Assembly: GCA_902802515.1 (NCBI GenBank)
Contig: CADCMM010000029.1
Location: forward strand, 1 to 48,967
Reading direction: 5' to 3'
DNA from: an uncultured Lachnospiraceae bacterium
Lineage (GTDB): Bacteria; Bacillota; Clostridia; Lachnospirales; Lachnospiraceae
DNA: 48,967 nucleotides
A program made the position numbers and the translations under genes. Below are positions 17,145 through 25,839 of the stretch, one piece after another. A model generated the notes under the pieces. It saw only the letters and a program-made list of their open reading frames with translations, made no database searches and was not told the origin of the DNA. The first letter of the stretch is position 1; the number at the start of each line of letters is the position of its first letter.

Positions 17145-18890
17145 ATGAAAGAGTTAATGCTGGGCAACAAGGCGGTTGCCCGAGGACTGTACGAAGCCGG
17201 GGTCTGTATGATCTCCAGTTATCCCGGAACGCCCAGTACAGAGATTACGGAGGAAGCAGCTAAGTATGATGAAATCTACTGCGAGTGGGCGCCCAATGAA
17301 AAGGTTGCCATGGAGGCGGCTTTCGGCGCCTGCCTTTCCGGCCGCAGATCATTCTGCGGTATGAAGCATGTTGGCCTGAACGTGGCGGCAGATCCGCTTT
17401 ATACTATGTCTTACACCGGTGTGAATGCCGGAATGGTTATTGGAGTGGCGGATGATGCGGGCATGCATTCTTCCCAGAACGAACAGGACAGCCGTCATCA
17501 CGCCATTGCCTCAAAAGTGCCGATGCTGGAACCATCGGACTCTGGGGAAGCGCTGGAGCTTACGAAGCTGGCTTATGAGATTTCAGAAAAATTTGATACG
17601 CCGGTCCTGATCAAGATGTGTACCCGCGTAGCCCATTCCCAGTCAGTGGTAGAGCCGGGAGAACGCATCGTTCCGGTAAAAGAATATGAGAAGAATATTG
17701 GGAAATACGTTATGATGCCGGGCAACGCGAAGAAGCGTCATCCCGTGGTGGAACAGCGCACGCTGGATCTTATCGAATACGCGGAGACAGCTCCTGTAAA
17801 CCGGGTAGAAATGGGAGGAACCGGGCTTGGCATCATCACTGCCTCTACTTCCTATCAGTATGTGAAGGAAGTCTTTGGAGACAGCGTCAGCGTCCTGAAG
17901 CTTGGCATGACCAATCCCCTTCCGGAAAAACTGATCCGGGATTTTGCCGCAAAGGTGGATCGTCTGGTGGTGGTGGAAGAGCTGGATCCGATCATTGAAA
18001 ATCATGTCCGGGCGCTTGGCATTCCGGTTTCCGGGAAAGATCTGCTGCCGCTGGTGGATGAATTCTCCCAGAATCTGATCGCCAAAACGCTGGGAGGAGA
18101 AGTCCATGACGGACAGACATTGGAGGAAGCTATCCCGATGCGTCCGCCGGTGATGTGCGCGGGATGTCCCCACAGAGGATTATTTTACACATTAAAGAAA
18201 AATAAATGTACTGTTCTGGGAGATATCGGGTGTTACACACTGGGAGCCGTACAGCCTCTGGGGGCAATGGAGATGACTCTGTGCATGGGCGCATCTATCG
18301 GAGCGATCCACGGTTTCAATAAGATGTTGGGGGGGGGAAGCGAAGGAAAGACGGTGGCCGTCATCGGTGATTCTACGTTTATGCATTCCGGCATGACCGG
18401 TCTTGCGAATGTAGCCTACAATCAGTCAAATTCCACAGTGATCATTCTGGATAACTCTATCACCGGTATGACCGGGCACCAGCAGAATCCCACCACTGGC
18501 TACAATATTAAGGGGGATCCGGCGGGTAAGATCGATCTGGAAGCACTGTGCCGCGCCATGGGCTTTGAACGTGTGAGCGTGGTTGACCCCTACAATCTGG
18601 AAGAATGCGACCGGGTACTAAAAGAGGAACTATCAGCGAAGGAGCCGTCGGTGATCATTTCCAGACGTCCCTGCGCATTGCTGAAATACGTGAAACACAA
18701 TGCTCCGCTGACTGTAAATGAGGAAAAATGCATTGGCTGTAAGTCCTGTATGAGGATCGGATGCCCGGCTATTTCTATGAAAAATGGCAAGGCGCATGTG
18801 GACAATACTCTTTGCGTAGGATGTGAGGTCTGCAGCCAACTCTGTAAAAAGGACGCATTTGAATCCACAGCAAAGGAGGGACAAAAGTAA
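17145..18890 (+). CDS. iorA: Indolepyruvate ferredoxin oxidoreductase, alpha subunit
   Basis: A 581-residue subunit of the thiamine-pyrophosphate enzyme that oxidatively decarboxylates aryl 2-oxoacids to aryl-acyl-CoA with ferredoxin. The N-terminal pyrimidine-binding domain carries SSYPGTPSTEITEE. The TPP domain follows MCAGCPHRGLFYTL, with GDIGCYTLG and GDSTFMHSGMTG. The C-terminus has two 4Fe-4S sets (CIGCKSCMRIGCP and CVGCEVCSQLC). The coding sequence contains a run of nine Gs at 18329-18337. RBS is AGAGGAG. iorB starts on the last base of the stop codon. Upstream (16961-17144) is AT-rich; a TTGACC occurs but no convincing -10. Confidence 0.95.
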   Translation: MKELMLGNKAVARGLYEAGVCMISSYPGTPSTEITEEAAKYDEIYCEWAPNEKVAMEAAFGACLSGRRSFCGMKHVGLNVAADPLYTMSYTGVNAGMVIGVADDAGMHSSQNEQDSRHHAIASKVPMLEPSDSGEALELTKLAYEISEKFDTPVLIKMCTRVAHSQSVVEPGERIVPVKEYEKNIGKYVMMPGNAKKRHPVVEQRTLDLIEYAETAPVNRVEMGGTGLGIITASTSYQYVKEVFGDSVSVLKLGMTNPLPEKLIRDFAAKVDRLVVVEELDPIIENHVRALGIPVSGKDLLPLVDEFSQNLIAKTLGGEVHDGQTLEEAIPMRPPVMCAGCPHRGLFYTLKKNKCTVLGDIGCYTLGAVQPLGAMEMTLCMGASIGAIHGFNKMLGGGSEGKTVAVIGDSTFMHSGMTGLANVAYNQSNSTVIILDNSITGMTGHQQNPTTGYNIKGDPAGKIDLEALCRAMGFERVSVVDPYNLEECDRVLKEELSAKEPSVIISRRPCALLKYVKHNAPLTVNEEKCIGCKSCMRIGCPAISMKNGKAHVDNTLCVGCEVCSQLCKKDAFESTAKEGQK

Positions 18891-19465
18891 TGGAAACAAA
18901 GAATATTATGATCGTGGGCGTTGGAGGCCAGGGTTCTCTGCTGGCCAGCAAATTGCTGGGGCATCTGCTTTTGTCCCAGGGATATGACGTGAAGGTTTCT
19001 GAGGTGCATGGAATGTCCCAGAGAGGCGGCAGCGTGGTGACTTACGTGCGCTACGGAGATCATGTGTACTCTCCGGTGATTGACCGGGGAGAGGCGGACT
19101 TCATTGTGTCTTTTGAACTCCTGGAAGCGGCCAGATGGCTGCCTTTCCTGAAAAAGGACGGTCAGATCGTGACGAATACCCAGCAGATCGATCCGATGCC
19201 GGTGATCACAGGGGCTGTCGAATATCCCCAGGATCTGGTGGAAAAGCTGAGAAGCGCGGGAGCAAAGGTGGATGCCATGAACTGTCTGAAGCTGGCGAAG
19301 GAGGCAGGCTCCGCCAAAGCAGTAAATATTGTGCTGCTGGGCAGGCTGTCGCATTATTTTGATCTGCCGCAGGAAGCGTGGATGGCTTCACTGGAAGCCA
19401 ATGTGCCTGCGAAATTTTTGGAGATGAATAAGAAAGCGTTTGAACTTGGGAAAAACGCGGTGTAG
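18890..19465 (+). CDS. iorB: Indolepyruvate ferredoxin oxidoreductase, beta subunit
   Basis: A 191-residue gamma-type domain subunit: IMIVGVGGQGSLLASKLLG at the N-terminus, then VSEVHGMSQRGGSVVTYVRYG, the hallmark of 2-oxoacid oxidoreductase gamma domains. It pairs with IorA. Start and stop overlap by one base (TAATG) and AAGGAGGG precedes it, so the two subunits are co-translated. Confidence 0.95.
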   Translation: METKNIMIVGVGGQGSLLASKLLGHLLLSQGYDVKVSEVHGMSQRGGSVVTYVRYGDHVYSPVIDRGEADFIVSFELLEAARWLPFLKKDGQIVTNTQQIDPMPVITGAVEYPQDLVEKLRSAGAKVDAMNCLKLAKEAGSAKAVNIVLLGRLSHYFDLPQEAWMASLEANVPAKFLEMNKKAFELGKNAV

Positions 19466-19478
19466 ATAGGAGAGAGAG

Positions 19479-20780
19479 ATGGAAAGATACTTTCAGGAAG
19501 ACATTGAGTGCGCGTCGCGCGAAAAAATCAAGGCCATTCAGGATGAACGTCTGGTGAATCAGGTTCGTCATGTTTGGGAGAATGTACCGTACTATCGGAA
19601 AAAGATGGAAGAGAAGGGAATTACACCGGAAGATATAAAATCCAGTGATGACTTGTACAAACTCCCGTTTTTATCCAAAGCCGATCTGAGGGAGGCTTAT
19701 CCTTACGGGCTGGTGGGTGTGCCGCTGAAAGACTGCGTCCGTATCCAGTCTACGTCAGGTACTACCGGAAAGAGGGTAGTGGCCTTCTATACACAGAAAG
19801 ATATTGACCTGTGGGAGGAGTGCTGTGCCCGCGCAATCATGGCAGCAGGCGGAACGAATGAGGATGTCTGCCAGGTTTCCTACGGCTATGGACTGTTTAC
19901 CGGGGGTCCGGGTCTTAACGGAGGTTCCCACAAGGTAGGGTGTCTTACTATTCCTACAAGTTCCGGGAATACGGATCGCCAGATCATGTTCATCATGGAT
20001 CTGCAGGCTACCATTCTGTGCTGCACTCCGAGTTATGCGGCGTACATTGGTGAGCGAATGAAGGAATTGGGTTACGGACCGGACGATATTCCGCTGAAGG
20101 CGGGTATCTTCGGTGCAGAAGCATGGAGCGAAGAGATGCGCTGCGATATTGAAAACACTCTCGGTATCAAAGCGTATGACATCTATGGATTGACGGAACT
20201 GTCCGGACCGGGCGTGTCTTTCGAGTGTTCTGCTCAGGCAGGTATGCACATTAACGAGGATCATTTTATCGCGGAGATCATTGATCCGGATACCGGAGAA
20301 GTGCTGCCGGAGGGAACTCAGGGTGAGCTGGTATTTACCTCCGTTGACAAGGAAGCGTTTCCGCTGATCCGTTACCGCACAAGAGATATTTGTACGCTGA
20401 CGAGAGAGAAGTGTTCCTGCGGACGCACTCATGTGCGCATGACGAAGCCGAAAGGACGCACGGATGATATGCTGATCATCCGCGGTGTCAATGTCTTCCC
20501 CAGTCAGATAGAAACGGTATTGCTGAATCATGGATACGCGGCCAATTATCAGATTATTGTAGATCGGGTAAATAATACGGATACGCTGGATGTGCAGGTG
20601 GAGATGACGCCGGAGATGTTTACAGATAATATCGGTGAGATTGAAACACGCCAGAAAGAACTGGTGGACGGACTGAAGGCGATGCTGGGACTGAAAGCAA
20701 AAGTTTCCCTGGTGGCTCCAAAGTCCATTACCCGCAGCGAAGGTAAGGCAGTCCGCGTAATCGACAAGCGTAAAATCTAG
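19479..20780 (+). CDS. Phenylacetate-CoA ligase family enzyme (PaaK-type)
   Basis: A 433-residue ANL enzyme of the PaaK branch: RIQSTSGTTGKRVV, the YDIYGLTELSGPGV motif, then LIRYRTRDICTLTREKCSCGRTHVRM and RGVNVFPSQIE, with a C-terminal SEGKAVRVIDKR. It joins arylacetates to CoA with ATP, or could run in reverse to conserve energy. It is 13 bases after iorB, whose product would be the same aryl-acetyl-CoA. This pairing is common in anaerobes that ferment or take up aromatic amino acids. The direction in vivo cannot be read from sequence. Confidence 0.92.
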   Translation: MERYFQEDIECASREKIKAIQDERLVNQVRHVWENVPYYRKKMEEKGITPEDIKSSDDLYKLPFLSKADLREAYPYGLVGVPLKDCVRIQSTSGTTGKRVVAFYTQKDIDLWEECCARAIMAAGGTNEDVCQVSYGYGLFTGGPGLNGGSHKVGCLTIPTSSGNTDRQIMFIMDLQATILCCTPSYAAYIGERMKELGYGPDDIPLKAGIFGAEAWSEEMRCDIENTLGIKAYDIYGLTELSGPGVSFECSAQAGMHINEDHFIAEIIDPDTGEVLPEGTQGELVFTSVDKEAFPLIRYRTRDICTLTREKCSCGRTHVRMTKPKGRTDDMLIIRGVNVFPSQIETVLLNHGYAANYQIIVDRVNNTDTLDVQVEMTPEMFTDNIGEIETRQKELVDGLKAMLGLKAKVSLVAPKSITRSEGKAVRVIDKRKI

Positions 20781-20863
20781 TGCAGCGTTAGCCAAATAAC
20801 AGGACTAGACACTGACAAGCCCATAAAACAGCAAAAGGGCAATATCAATTGGGAGGTACGATT

Positions 20864-21295
20864 ATGAGTATCAGACAGATTTCTGTATTTTTGGAGAATA
20901 AGCCGGGAATGTTAAATAAGATGACAGAAGTTCTGGCGGAGCACAGCATAGATATGCGCGCTCTTTCCATTGCAGAGACCAAGGATTTTGGAATCGCGCG
21001 AATGATCGTGGATGATGTGTATGCTGCAACAAATGTGCTGAAGGAAGCTGATTTTGTAGCCAGTCTGACACAGGTTCTGGCTTATCAGATCCCGGATGAG
21101 ACAGGGGGACTGAATAAGCTGCTGCAGACCTTCACAGACGCCAAAGTGAACATAGAGTACATGTACGCATTCCTCGGGGCAGGTACAGCCAAGGCCTACA
21201 TGATCTTCCGTGTGGCGGACACCAGAGCGGCGGAAGCGGCGCTGGCAGCTAAAGGATTGAAGACATTGACCCAGGAAGAAATTGCGCAGATTTAA
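20864..21295 (+). CDS. ACT-domain amino-acid-binding protein
   Basis: A 143-residue protein made of two ACT folds: MSIRQISVFLENKPGMLNKM at the N-terminus and, after about residue 70, a second copy ending in a GAGTAKAYMIFRV strand. The start follows GGGAGG; an upstream in-frame ATG five codons earlier overlaps that site and is not preferred. Stand-alone double-ACT proteins in iorAB-paaK operons are thought to sense aromatic amino acids, which fits this position as last gene of the operon. Confidence 0.88.
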   Translation: MSIRQISVFLENKPGMLNKMTEVLAEHSIDMRALSIAETKDFGIARMIVDDVYAATNVLKEADFVASLTQVLAYQIPDETGGLNKLLQTFTDAKVNIEYMYAFLGAGTAKAYMIFRVADTRAAEAALAAKGLKTLTQEEIAQI

Positions 21296-21302
21296 GGATC
21301 GT

Positions 21303-21436
21303 GCGAGTGAACTCTTGCCAAAACCTTGCCGCCGCGAAAATGCATATGCTTCTATCGCATTTGAGCGGCGTGCAGATAGGTTTGCAGCAAGGGGAACGAT
21401 TAGGAAACACATCAAGTGTTTTCTAATCGTACTCGC
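21303..21436. other. Structured intergenic region between convergent genes
   Basis: GCGAGT (21303-21308) and ACTCGC (21431-21436) can close a region that contains a CCTTGC/GCAAGG pair and an arm CGCCGCGAAAATGC against GCATTTGAGCGGCG with two mismatches. It also holds a strong 15-base hairpin (ACGATTAGGAAACAC at 21396-21410 with 21416-21430, one G-T pair, 5-base loop). The last hairpin could terminate the ACT gene transcript. The sequence after it (GTGCATTAGTACGACAGC) faintly resembles the outer arm of the palindromic elements. Confidence 0.5.
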
Positions 21437-21474
21437 CTAGGCAATAAAGTGCATTAGTACGACAGCTCATTTTA

Positions 21475-22329
21475 TTATTTGAGGTTCAGCAGCTTCAGGG
21501 CATTGTCGCCCAGTATCTTCTCCCGGTCTGCCTGCGGCAAGGGGAGGTTTTGGATAAACTCCAGGCTCTCCTGCGGATCGCTCCAGGGGCTGTCTGTGCC
21601 AAAGAAGATGCGTTCCGGTCCAAATGCATGATAAAGAGTCATAAACTGATCCGTATCCATCATGTCAGTTTCTTCTTTTGTTTTCCAGTGCCCGTCATCC
21701 AGTGGATGAAAGGAGCCGGTGGAAAATGCAGTATCGATATAGACACCGGTGTCAGCCAGAAGCTGGGGTACCTCGTCCCATTGCCTCCAGCCGCCCATAT
21801 GAGCCAGTATCAGACGAAATTGACCTATCTGGTCAATGACATTTCTTGCCATCCTGGGGGAGCAGCGGACTACCCCCGGAAATCCGATATCATATCCCGC
21901 ATGGGCAATGACTGCCAGATCCAGCTCAGCGGCCCGATCCAGAATTCTCAGGAAACGAATATCGTCCAGGTTCACTCCCTGGTAGACAGGGTGGATTTTT
22001 ATCCCCTTCAATCCCAGCGTTTTGACACGGGCCAGTTCTTCCCGATAACATTCATGATCCGGGTGGACACATCCGAAAGAGAACAATCCTTTATTTTCAT
22101 ACTCTTCGTTCAGCCTTGCAGAGGAAACGTTAATATGTTCCACCTGCCGGGCAGCGGTAGCAACGGGCAGGATGACCGATCGGTCAATTCCTGCCCGCTG
22201 CATATTACTCAGCAATCCTTCCGGGGTTCCGTCTGAAAAAGGAAGAGTATGGGATGTGCGGCTCAGCTTTTCGACAGCCAAGGCCGCAATTTTTGCCGGA
22301 AAGGTGTGGGTATGGATATCTATAATCAT
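21475..22329 (-). CDS. Amidohydrolase-family metal-dependent hydrolase
   Basis: A 284-residue TIM-barrel protein of the Amidohydro_2 type. The N-terminus carries the metal pair DIHTHTFP; further metal or catalytic residues are in KIHPVYQG, VIAHAGYD, LILAHMGGW and FGTDSPW. Members hydrolyse or decarboxylate small ring or carboxylic compounds. The start overlaps the stop of the upstream sodium/solute symporter by four bases (ATGA), so both are one operon and the transporter probably imports its substrate. The actual substrate is unknown. Confidence 0.85.
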   Translation of the reverse strand: MIIDIHTHTFPAKIAALAVEKLSRTSHTLPFSDGTPEGLLSNMQRAGIDRSVILPVATAARQVEHINVSSARLNEEYENKGLFSFGCVHPDHECYREELARVKTLGLKGIKIHPVYQGVNLDDIRFLRILDRAAELDLAVIAHAGYDIGFPGVVRCSPRMARNVIDQIGQFRLILAHMGGWRQWDEVPQLLADTGVYIDTAFSTGSFHPLDDGHWKTKEETDMMDTDQFMTLYHAFGPERIFFGTDSPWSDPQESLEFIQNLPLPQADREKILGDNALKLLNLK

Positions 22330-23876
22330 TTCTTGCTTGATTCTCCTAAAGCAGCACTCTGGGGAACCAGAACCTTTTCATCATAGCAGGAGAAAGCGTC
22401 GTCTACCACCTTGCGGTCTGGCTTGGGTGTAAACAGTGATACTACCGGAACAATGATCAGACCTGCGATCATGCAGAATGCGCCTGCATTGATGGGGGAC
22501 TGCAGCAGGGTGGGGAAGCTGGAGCGGACAAACATATTAGCCAGCATAACAACGGTGGAGAAGATAAAGCTGCACCATACGCCAATGCGGGAAGCGCCCT
22601 TCCAGTAGAGTCCGTAGAGGAACGGCGCCAGAAACGCGCCGGCCAGCGCACCCCAGGAAACGCCCATCAACTGCGCAATAAAGGTTACATTGGAACGATA
22701 CTGTACTATGGCAATCACTACAGAGATAGCCACAAAGACTACGATCAGAACCCGCATAATGAATACCTGGCGTTTTTCATCCATATCTTTGATTACATTG
22801 TCCTTCAACAGATCCAGCGTCAGCGTCGAACTGGAGGTCAGTACCAGGGAAGACAGTGTGGACATGGAAGCGGAGAGTACCAAAATCACAACAATGGCGA
22901 TCAGCATATCCGGGAGTCCTGCCAGCATGGTGGGCACCACGGAGTCGTATCCATTGGCGGCGATATCAATTTTATCAGAAAACAGACGGCCGAAACCTCC
23001 CAGAAAATAGCATCCGCCGGCAACAATAAACGCAAAGGCCGTAGATACCACCGTTCCGGTGGAGATAGACTTTTCACTCTTGATAGCGTAAAATTTCTGC
23101 ACCATCTGCGGAAGTCCCCAGGTACCGAGAGATGTAAGGATCACGACGCCCAGAAGGTTGACAGGATCGGGGCCGAAGAAAGATGCAAACACCCCCGGGG
23201 TTTCGGACACGGAAGTGTCCACCACATGGCCCATGCCGTCCAGCGCAGCCAGGAAACCGCCCTGGCTCTTCAGCACCGCCACCACAACGGCGCAGATACC
23301 GAAGATCATGATGATGCCCTGAATAAAATCATTGATGGCGGTAGCCATATAACCCCCGGCGATCACATAGACACCGGTGAGTACTGCCATAACGATAACA
23401 CATACCGTATAGTCGATGTCAAAGGCCATTCCAAACAGACGGGAAAGTCCATTGTACAGAGAGGCAGTGTAAGGAATCAGGAAGATAAAGGTAATGACAG
23501 ACGCTGCAATCTTCAGCGACTTGCTTCCATATCTTGCTTCAAAAAATTGAGGCATGGTTGCGGAATTCAAATGCTGCGTCATAATCCTGGTACGGCGTCC
23601 CAATACCACCCACGCAAGCAGAGAACCGAGAAGCGCGTTTCCGATACCGGCCCAGGTGGCTGCTATGCCGTATTTCCAACCAAACTGTCCGGCGTATCCT
23701 ACGAACACAACTGCGGAAAAATAGGAAGTCCCATAAGCAAAAGCGGTGAGCCAGGGACCCACAGAGCGGCCGCCCAGAACGAAACCGTTCACATCGGTAG
23801 AATTTCTGCGGCAATACAGACCAACGCTGATCATAACCGCAAAGAAGATAAGTAACAGTAGAATTTTAATTAACAT
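22326..23876 (-). CDS. Sodium/solute symporter (SSS family)
   Basis: Start is the ATG behind AAAGGAG, giving MLIKILLLLIFFAVM and a 516-residue membrane protein with about 13 helices. SSS features include the STDVNGFVLGGRSVGPWLTAFAYGTSYFSA helix 1-2 region and GLPQMVQKFYAIKSEKS. Family members couple sodium entry to uptake of proline, pantothenate, sugars or carboxylates. Co-translation with the amidohydrolase suggests a ring or amide compound. An in-frame extension upstream has no ribosome-binding site. Confidence 0.92.
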   Translation of the reverse strand: MLIKILLLLIFFAVMISVGLYCRRNSTDVNGFVLGGRSVGPWLTAFAYGTSYFSAVVFVGYAGQFGWKYGIAATWAGIGNALLGSLLAWVVLGRRTRIMTQHLNSATMPQFFEARYGSKSLKIAASVITFIFLIPYTASLYNGLSRLFGMAFDIDYTVCVIVMAVLTGVYVIAGGYMATAINDFIQGIIMIFGICAVVVAVLKSQGGFLAALDGMGHVVDTSVSETPGVFASFFGPDPVNLLGVVILTSLGTWGLPQMVQKFYAIKSEKSISTGTVVSTAFAFIVAGGCYFLGGFGRLFSDKIDIAANGYDSVVPTMLAGLPDMLIAIVVILVLSASMSTLSSLVLTSSSTLTLDLLKDNVIKDMDEKRQVFIMRVLIVVFVAISVVIAIVQYRSNVTFIAQLMGVSWGALAGAFLAPFLYGLYWKGASRIGVWCSFIFSTVVMLANMFVRSSFPTLLQSPINAGAFCMIAGLIIVPVVSLFTPKPDRKVVDDAFSCYDEKVLVPQSAALGESSKK

Positions 23877-23961
23877 TATTTTTCTCCTTTCACAATCCCG
23901 TGTTCGCGTCCTGCATCGAAACTCTGCAACACTTCGACGCGCCAACGCGTTTATGCATTAA

Positions 23962-23990
23962 AGTATACAGGATAGTATAGGAAAAAGCAA
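23962..23990 (-). promoter_or_regulatory. Candidate sigma-A promoter for symporter-amidohydrolase operon
   Basis: Read on the minus strand, TTGCTT (23985-23990) and TATACT (23962-23967) are 17 bases apart, about 85 bases upstream of the symporter ATG. The leader between contains a weak inverted repeat around TCGAA/TTCGA. Confidence 0.5.
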
Positions 23991-24012
23991 GTATTTCTTT
24001 CGATCGTCATAC

Positions 24013-25137
24013 TTAACCTTTGCGCACAGTGATGCCGTTTACCTGCACCTGATCGGTAATGGGGATTACCAGGCAGGGGCGCCCGTCAATGATGCGGGTC
24101 TCCACCAGATCAGACCGGTCAGGACTTACCTGTATAGTGACGTCCGGGGTCTTTACCTCAAACTTCCGGGCATTCATGACGTTAGAAGCCAAAAAGGTAG
24201 CGTTAGCTCCGGCAGTCTCTTCAAAGTGCTGGTCAAAATGTTCCAGTTTTTCATTTTTTACGCCGCTGATGGACAGCAGGTTTTTTACCTCCTCCTGGTT
24301 TAAAATGACAGGATCGGGACTGTCCTTCTTTTCTTCCGCCAGCTCGTGCAGGTTTTCGTGGATGCTTTTAACCACCTCATAATCACAGGAATCGCCCAGA
24401 GTTTCTTCGATCAATGTCTGGAATGCTTCTTTTTGTCCCCCAGCGGACAGCGGGAGCACACAGCCCAATAGACTGTCCGTGAAATCAAAGTGCAGCTCTT
24501 CCGCGTCCTTCGAGTAATAAAGCAGACTGTGCAGATCCGTACCGCGGTCATTAAAAGCAGGGAAGAGAAAACCAAGCTGGGGCATGTCCACGATCCAGTC
24601 CCGGATGCGGTTCTGGAAACACTTATCCTGCGGATTGTAGGATAGAGCAGGTTTCGCCAATTTCACAGGACAGATGCAGGAGAGGATATAGTGGTAAACT
24701 TCTTCGGATGCGTCAAACATTTCCAGATTGTCCGAGGATTTTCCCGGCACATCATAGGCCGCGTCAATCAGAAGGATCAAATAATTTTCGCCATATGTAT
24801 AGGATTCGATAACCTTATCGTAATATTTACTCAACAGTTCGTCGTCTTTTAAATTGCTGTCGCGAAGCTGCTGCAGAAATTTCTGGGTGCCGCCCTCGCG
24901 TTCCGTATCCAGCGGAAACTCCATATTCAGCAAATTTTTTCCCAGCGTACCGGAGAGCGCCTTGCGGAAAATTTCAAAATATTTAAAGATTTCCTCCTCC
25001 TGGAGAGAGAGGAATGCTTCCTTGAATTCCGTCAGTTTATTTTTTTCACCGTCCACATAGCAGCCGCAGATGCGCGAAATAGCACAATTGGCAGGAGTAA
25101 ACTGTTTCTTAATCTCAGCGATTTCTTTCTTATTCAT
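24013..25137 (-). CDS. DUF4317 family protein
   Basis: A 374-residue soluble protein starting MNKKEIAEIKKQFTPANCAISRICGCYVDGEKN, which I recognise as the DUF4317 family typical of clostridia. No catalytic motif or membrane segment is visible. The family function is unknown. A longer in-frame start exists 13 codons upstream but lacks a ribosome-binding site and would overlap the leader. It has its own good promoter at 25176-25204 and is separated from spoVT by a palindromic element, so it is probably transcribed alone. Confidence 0.8.
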   Translation of the reverse strand: MNKKEIAEIKKQFTPANCAISRICGCYVDGEKNKLTEFKEAFLSLQEEEIFKYFEIFRKALSGTLGKNLLNMEFPLDTEREGGTQKFLQQLRDSNLKDDELLSKYYDKVIESYTYGENYLILLIDAAYDVPGKSSDNLEMFDASEEVYHYILSCICPVKLAKPALSYNPQDKCFQNRIRDWIVDMPQLGFLFPAFNDRGTDLHSLLYYSKDAEELHFDFTDSLLGCVLPLSAGGQKEAFQTLIEETLGDSCDYEVVKSIHENLHELAEEKKDSPDPVILNQEEVKNLLSISGVKNEKLEHFDQHFEETAGANATFLASNVMNARKFEVKTPDVTIQVSPDRSDLVETRIIDGRPCLVIPITDQVQVNGITVRKG

Positions 25138-25175
25138 AATACATACCACGCCTTCCTTTTTTTCGAATGGTAACA

Positions 25176-25204
25176 ATCATATCATCTTTGCCGGACGATT
25201 ACAA
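25176..25204 (-). promoter_or_regulatory. Sigma-A promoter for the DUF4317 gene
   Basis: On the minus strand TTGTAA (25199-25204) and TATGAT (25176-25181) are separated by exactly 17 bases, 39 bases before the start codon. Confidence 0.65.
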
Positions 25205-25221
25205 CACCTGAACAAAAGATA

Positions 25222-25272
25222 AGAGGCCGTCGCGCTAATTATGCAAAGTATGCATTGAGTGCGGCAGCCTCT
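25222..25272. repeat. Short form of palindromic intergenic element
   Basis: Stem of 15 positions (25222-25236 with 25258-25272) with one mismatch and two G-T pairs, enclosing a smaller ATGCA/TGCAT hairpin. Its right half (TTATGCAAAGTATGCA then AGTGCG) matches the right end of the full element at 42956-43159, as if the middle were deleted. It begins directly after the spoVT stop on the minus strand and can serve as its terminator. Confidence 0.75.
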
Positions 25273-25275
25273 ATA

Positions 25276-25821
25276 TTATTGTTCCATCTGTTTTCCCATA
25301 AATCCTGCGGCGCATTTTGCCAGCATCTGTTCTGTCTCGCCCAGGTGGCCCTTGGTGTCGCGGCTTCTTAAGATCACGGAGCCGATCACATCGCCCTCGC
25401 AGAGAATGGGGCTGATGACCTGAGAGTGGTCGTTATCCGCATCCTCGTTGGTGATCTTCACATGCTCCTTTTTGTTTCCCGTGGAAACATTTTCCCGTTC
25501 ATTCATGACTTCTTCCAATTGCCCGGTCACCGGGTGGCCAATGGTATCTTTCTTAATCCCCCCGGCGGCAGCAATTACCTGATCCCGGTCTGTGATGCAC
25601 ACGCTGTGACCGGATGCGGAAGCCAGCGCCTCGGCATATTCTTTGGCAAAACTCCCAAGTTCTCCGATGGGAGAGTATTTTTTCAGGATGATTTCACCCT
25701 CCCGGTCTGTAAAAATTTCAAGAGGGTCGGCTTCCCGGATCCTCAAAGTGCGGCGGATTTCTTTCGGGATAACTACGCGTCCCAGATCATCTATTCTTCT
25801 CACAATGCCTGTAGCTTTCAT
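25276..25821 (-). CDS. spoVT: Stage V sporulation protein T
   Basis: A 181-residue transcription factor active late in the forespore under sigma G. The N-terminal AbrB-type swapped-hairpin domain is MKATGIVRRIDDLGRVVIPKEIRRTLRI, and the C-terminal part is a GAF-like domain (VISPILCEGDVIGSVIL). Length matches SpoVT. GGAGGA precedes the ATG. It lies 18 bases after the damaged PHP phosphatase gene on the same strand and is followed by a strong hairpin. Confidence 0.95.
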   Translation of the reverse strand: MKATGIVRRIDDLGRVVIPKEIRRTLRIREADPLEIFTDREGEIILKKYSPIGELGSFAKEYAEALASASGHSVCITDRDQVIAAAGGIKKDTIGHPVTGQLEEVMNERENVSTGNKKEHVKITNEDADNDHSQVISPILCEGDVIGSVILRSRDTKGHLGETEQMLAKCAAGFMGKQMEQ

Positions 25822-25839
25822 ATAACAATTCCTCCATCA

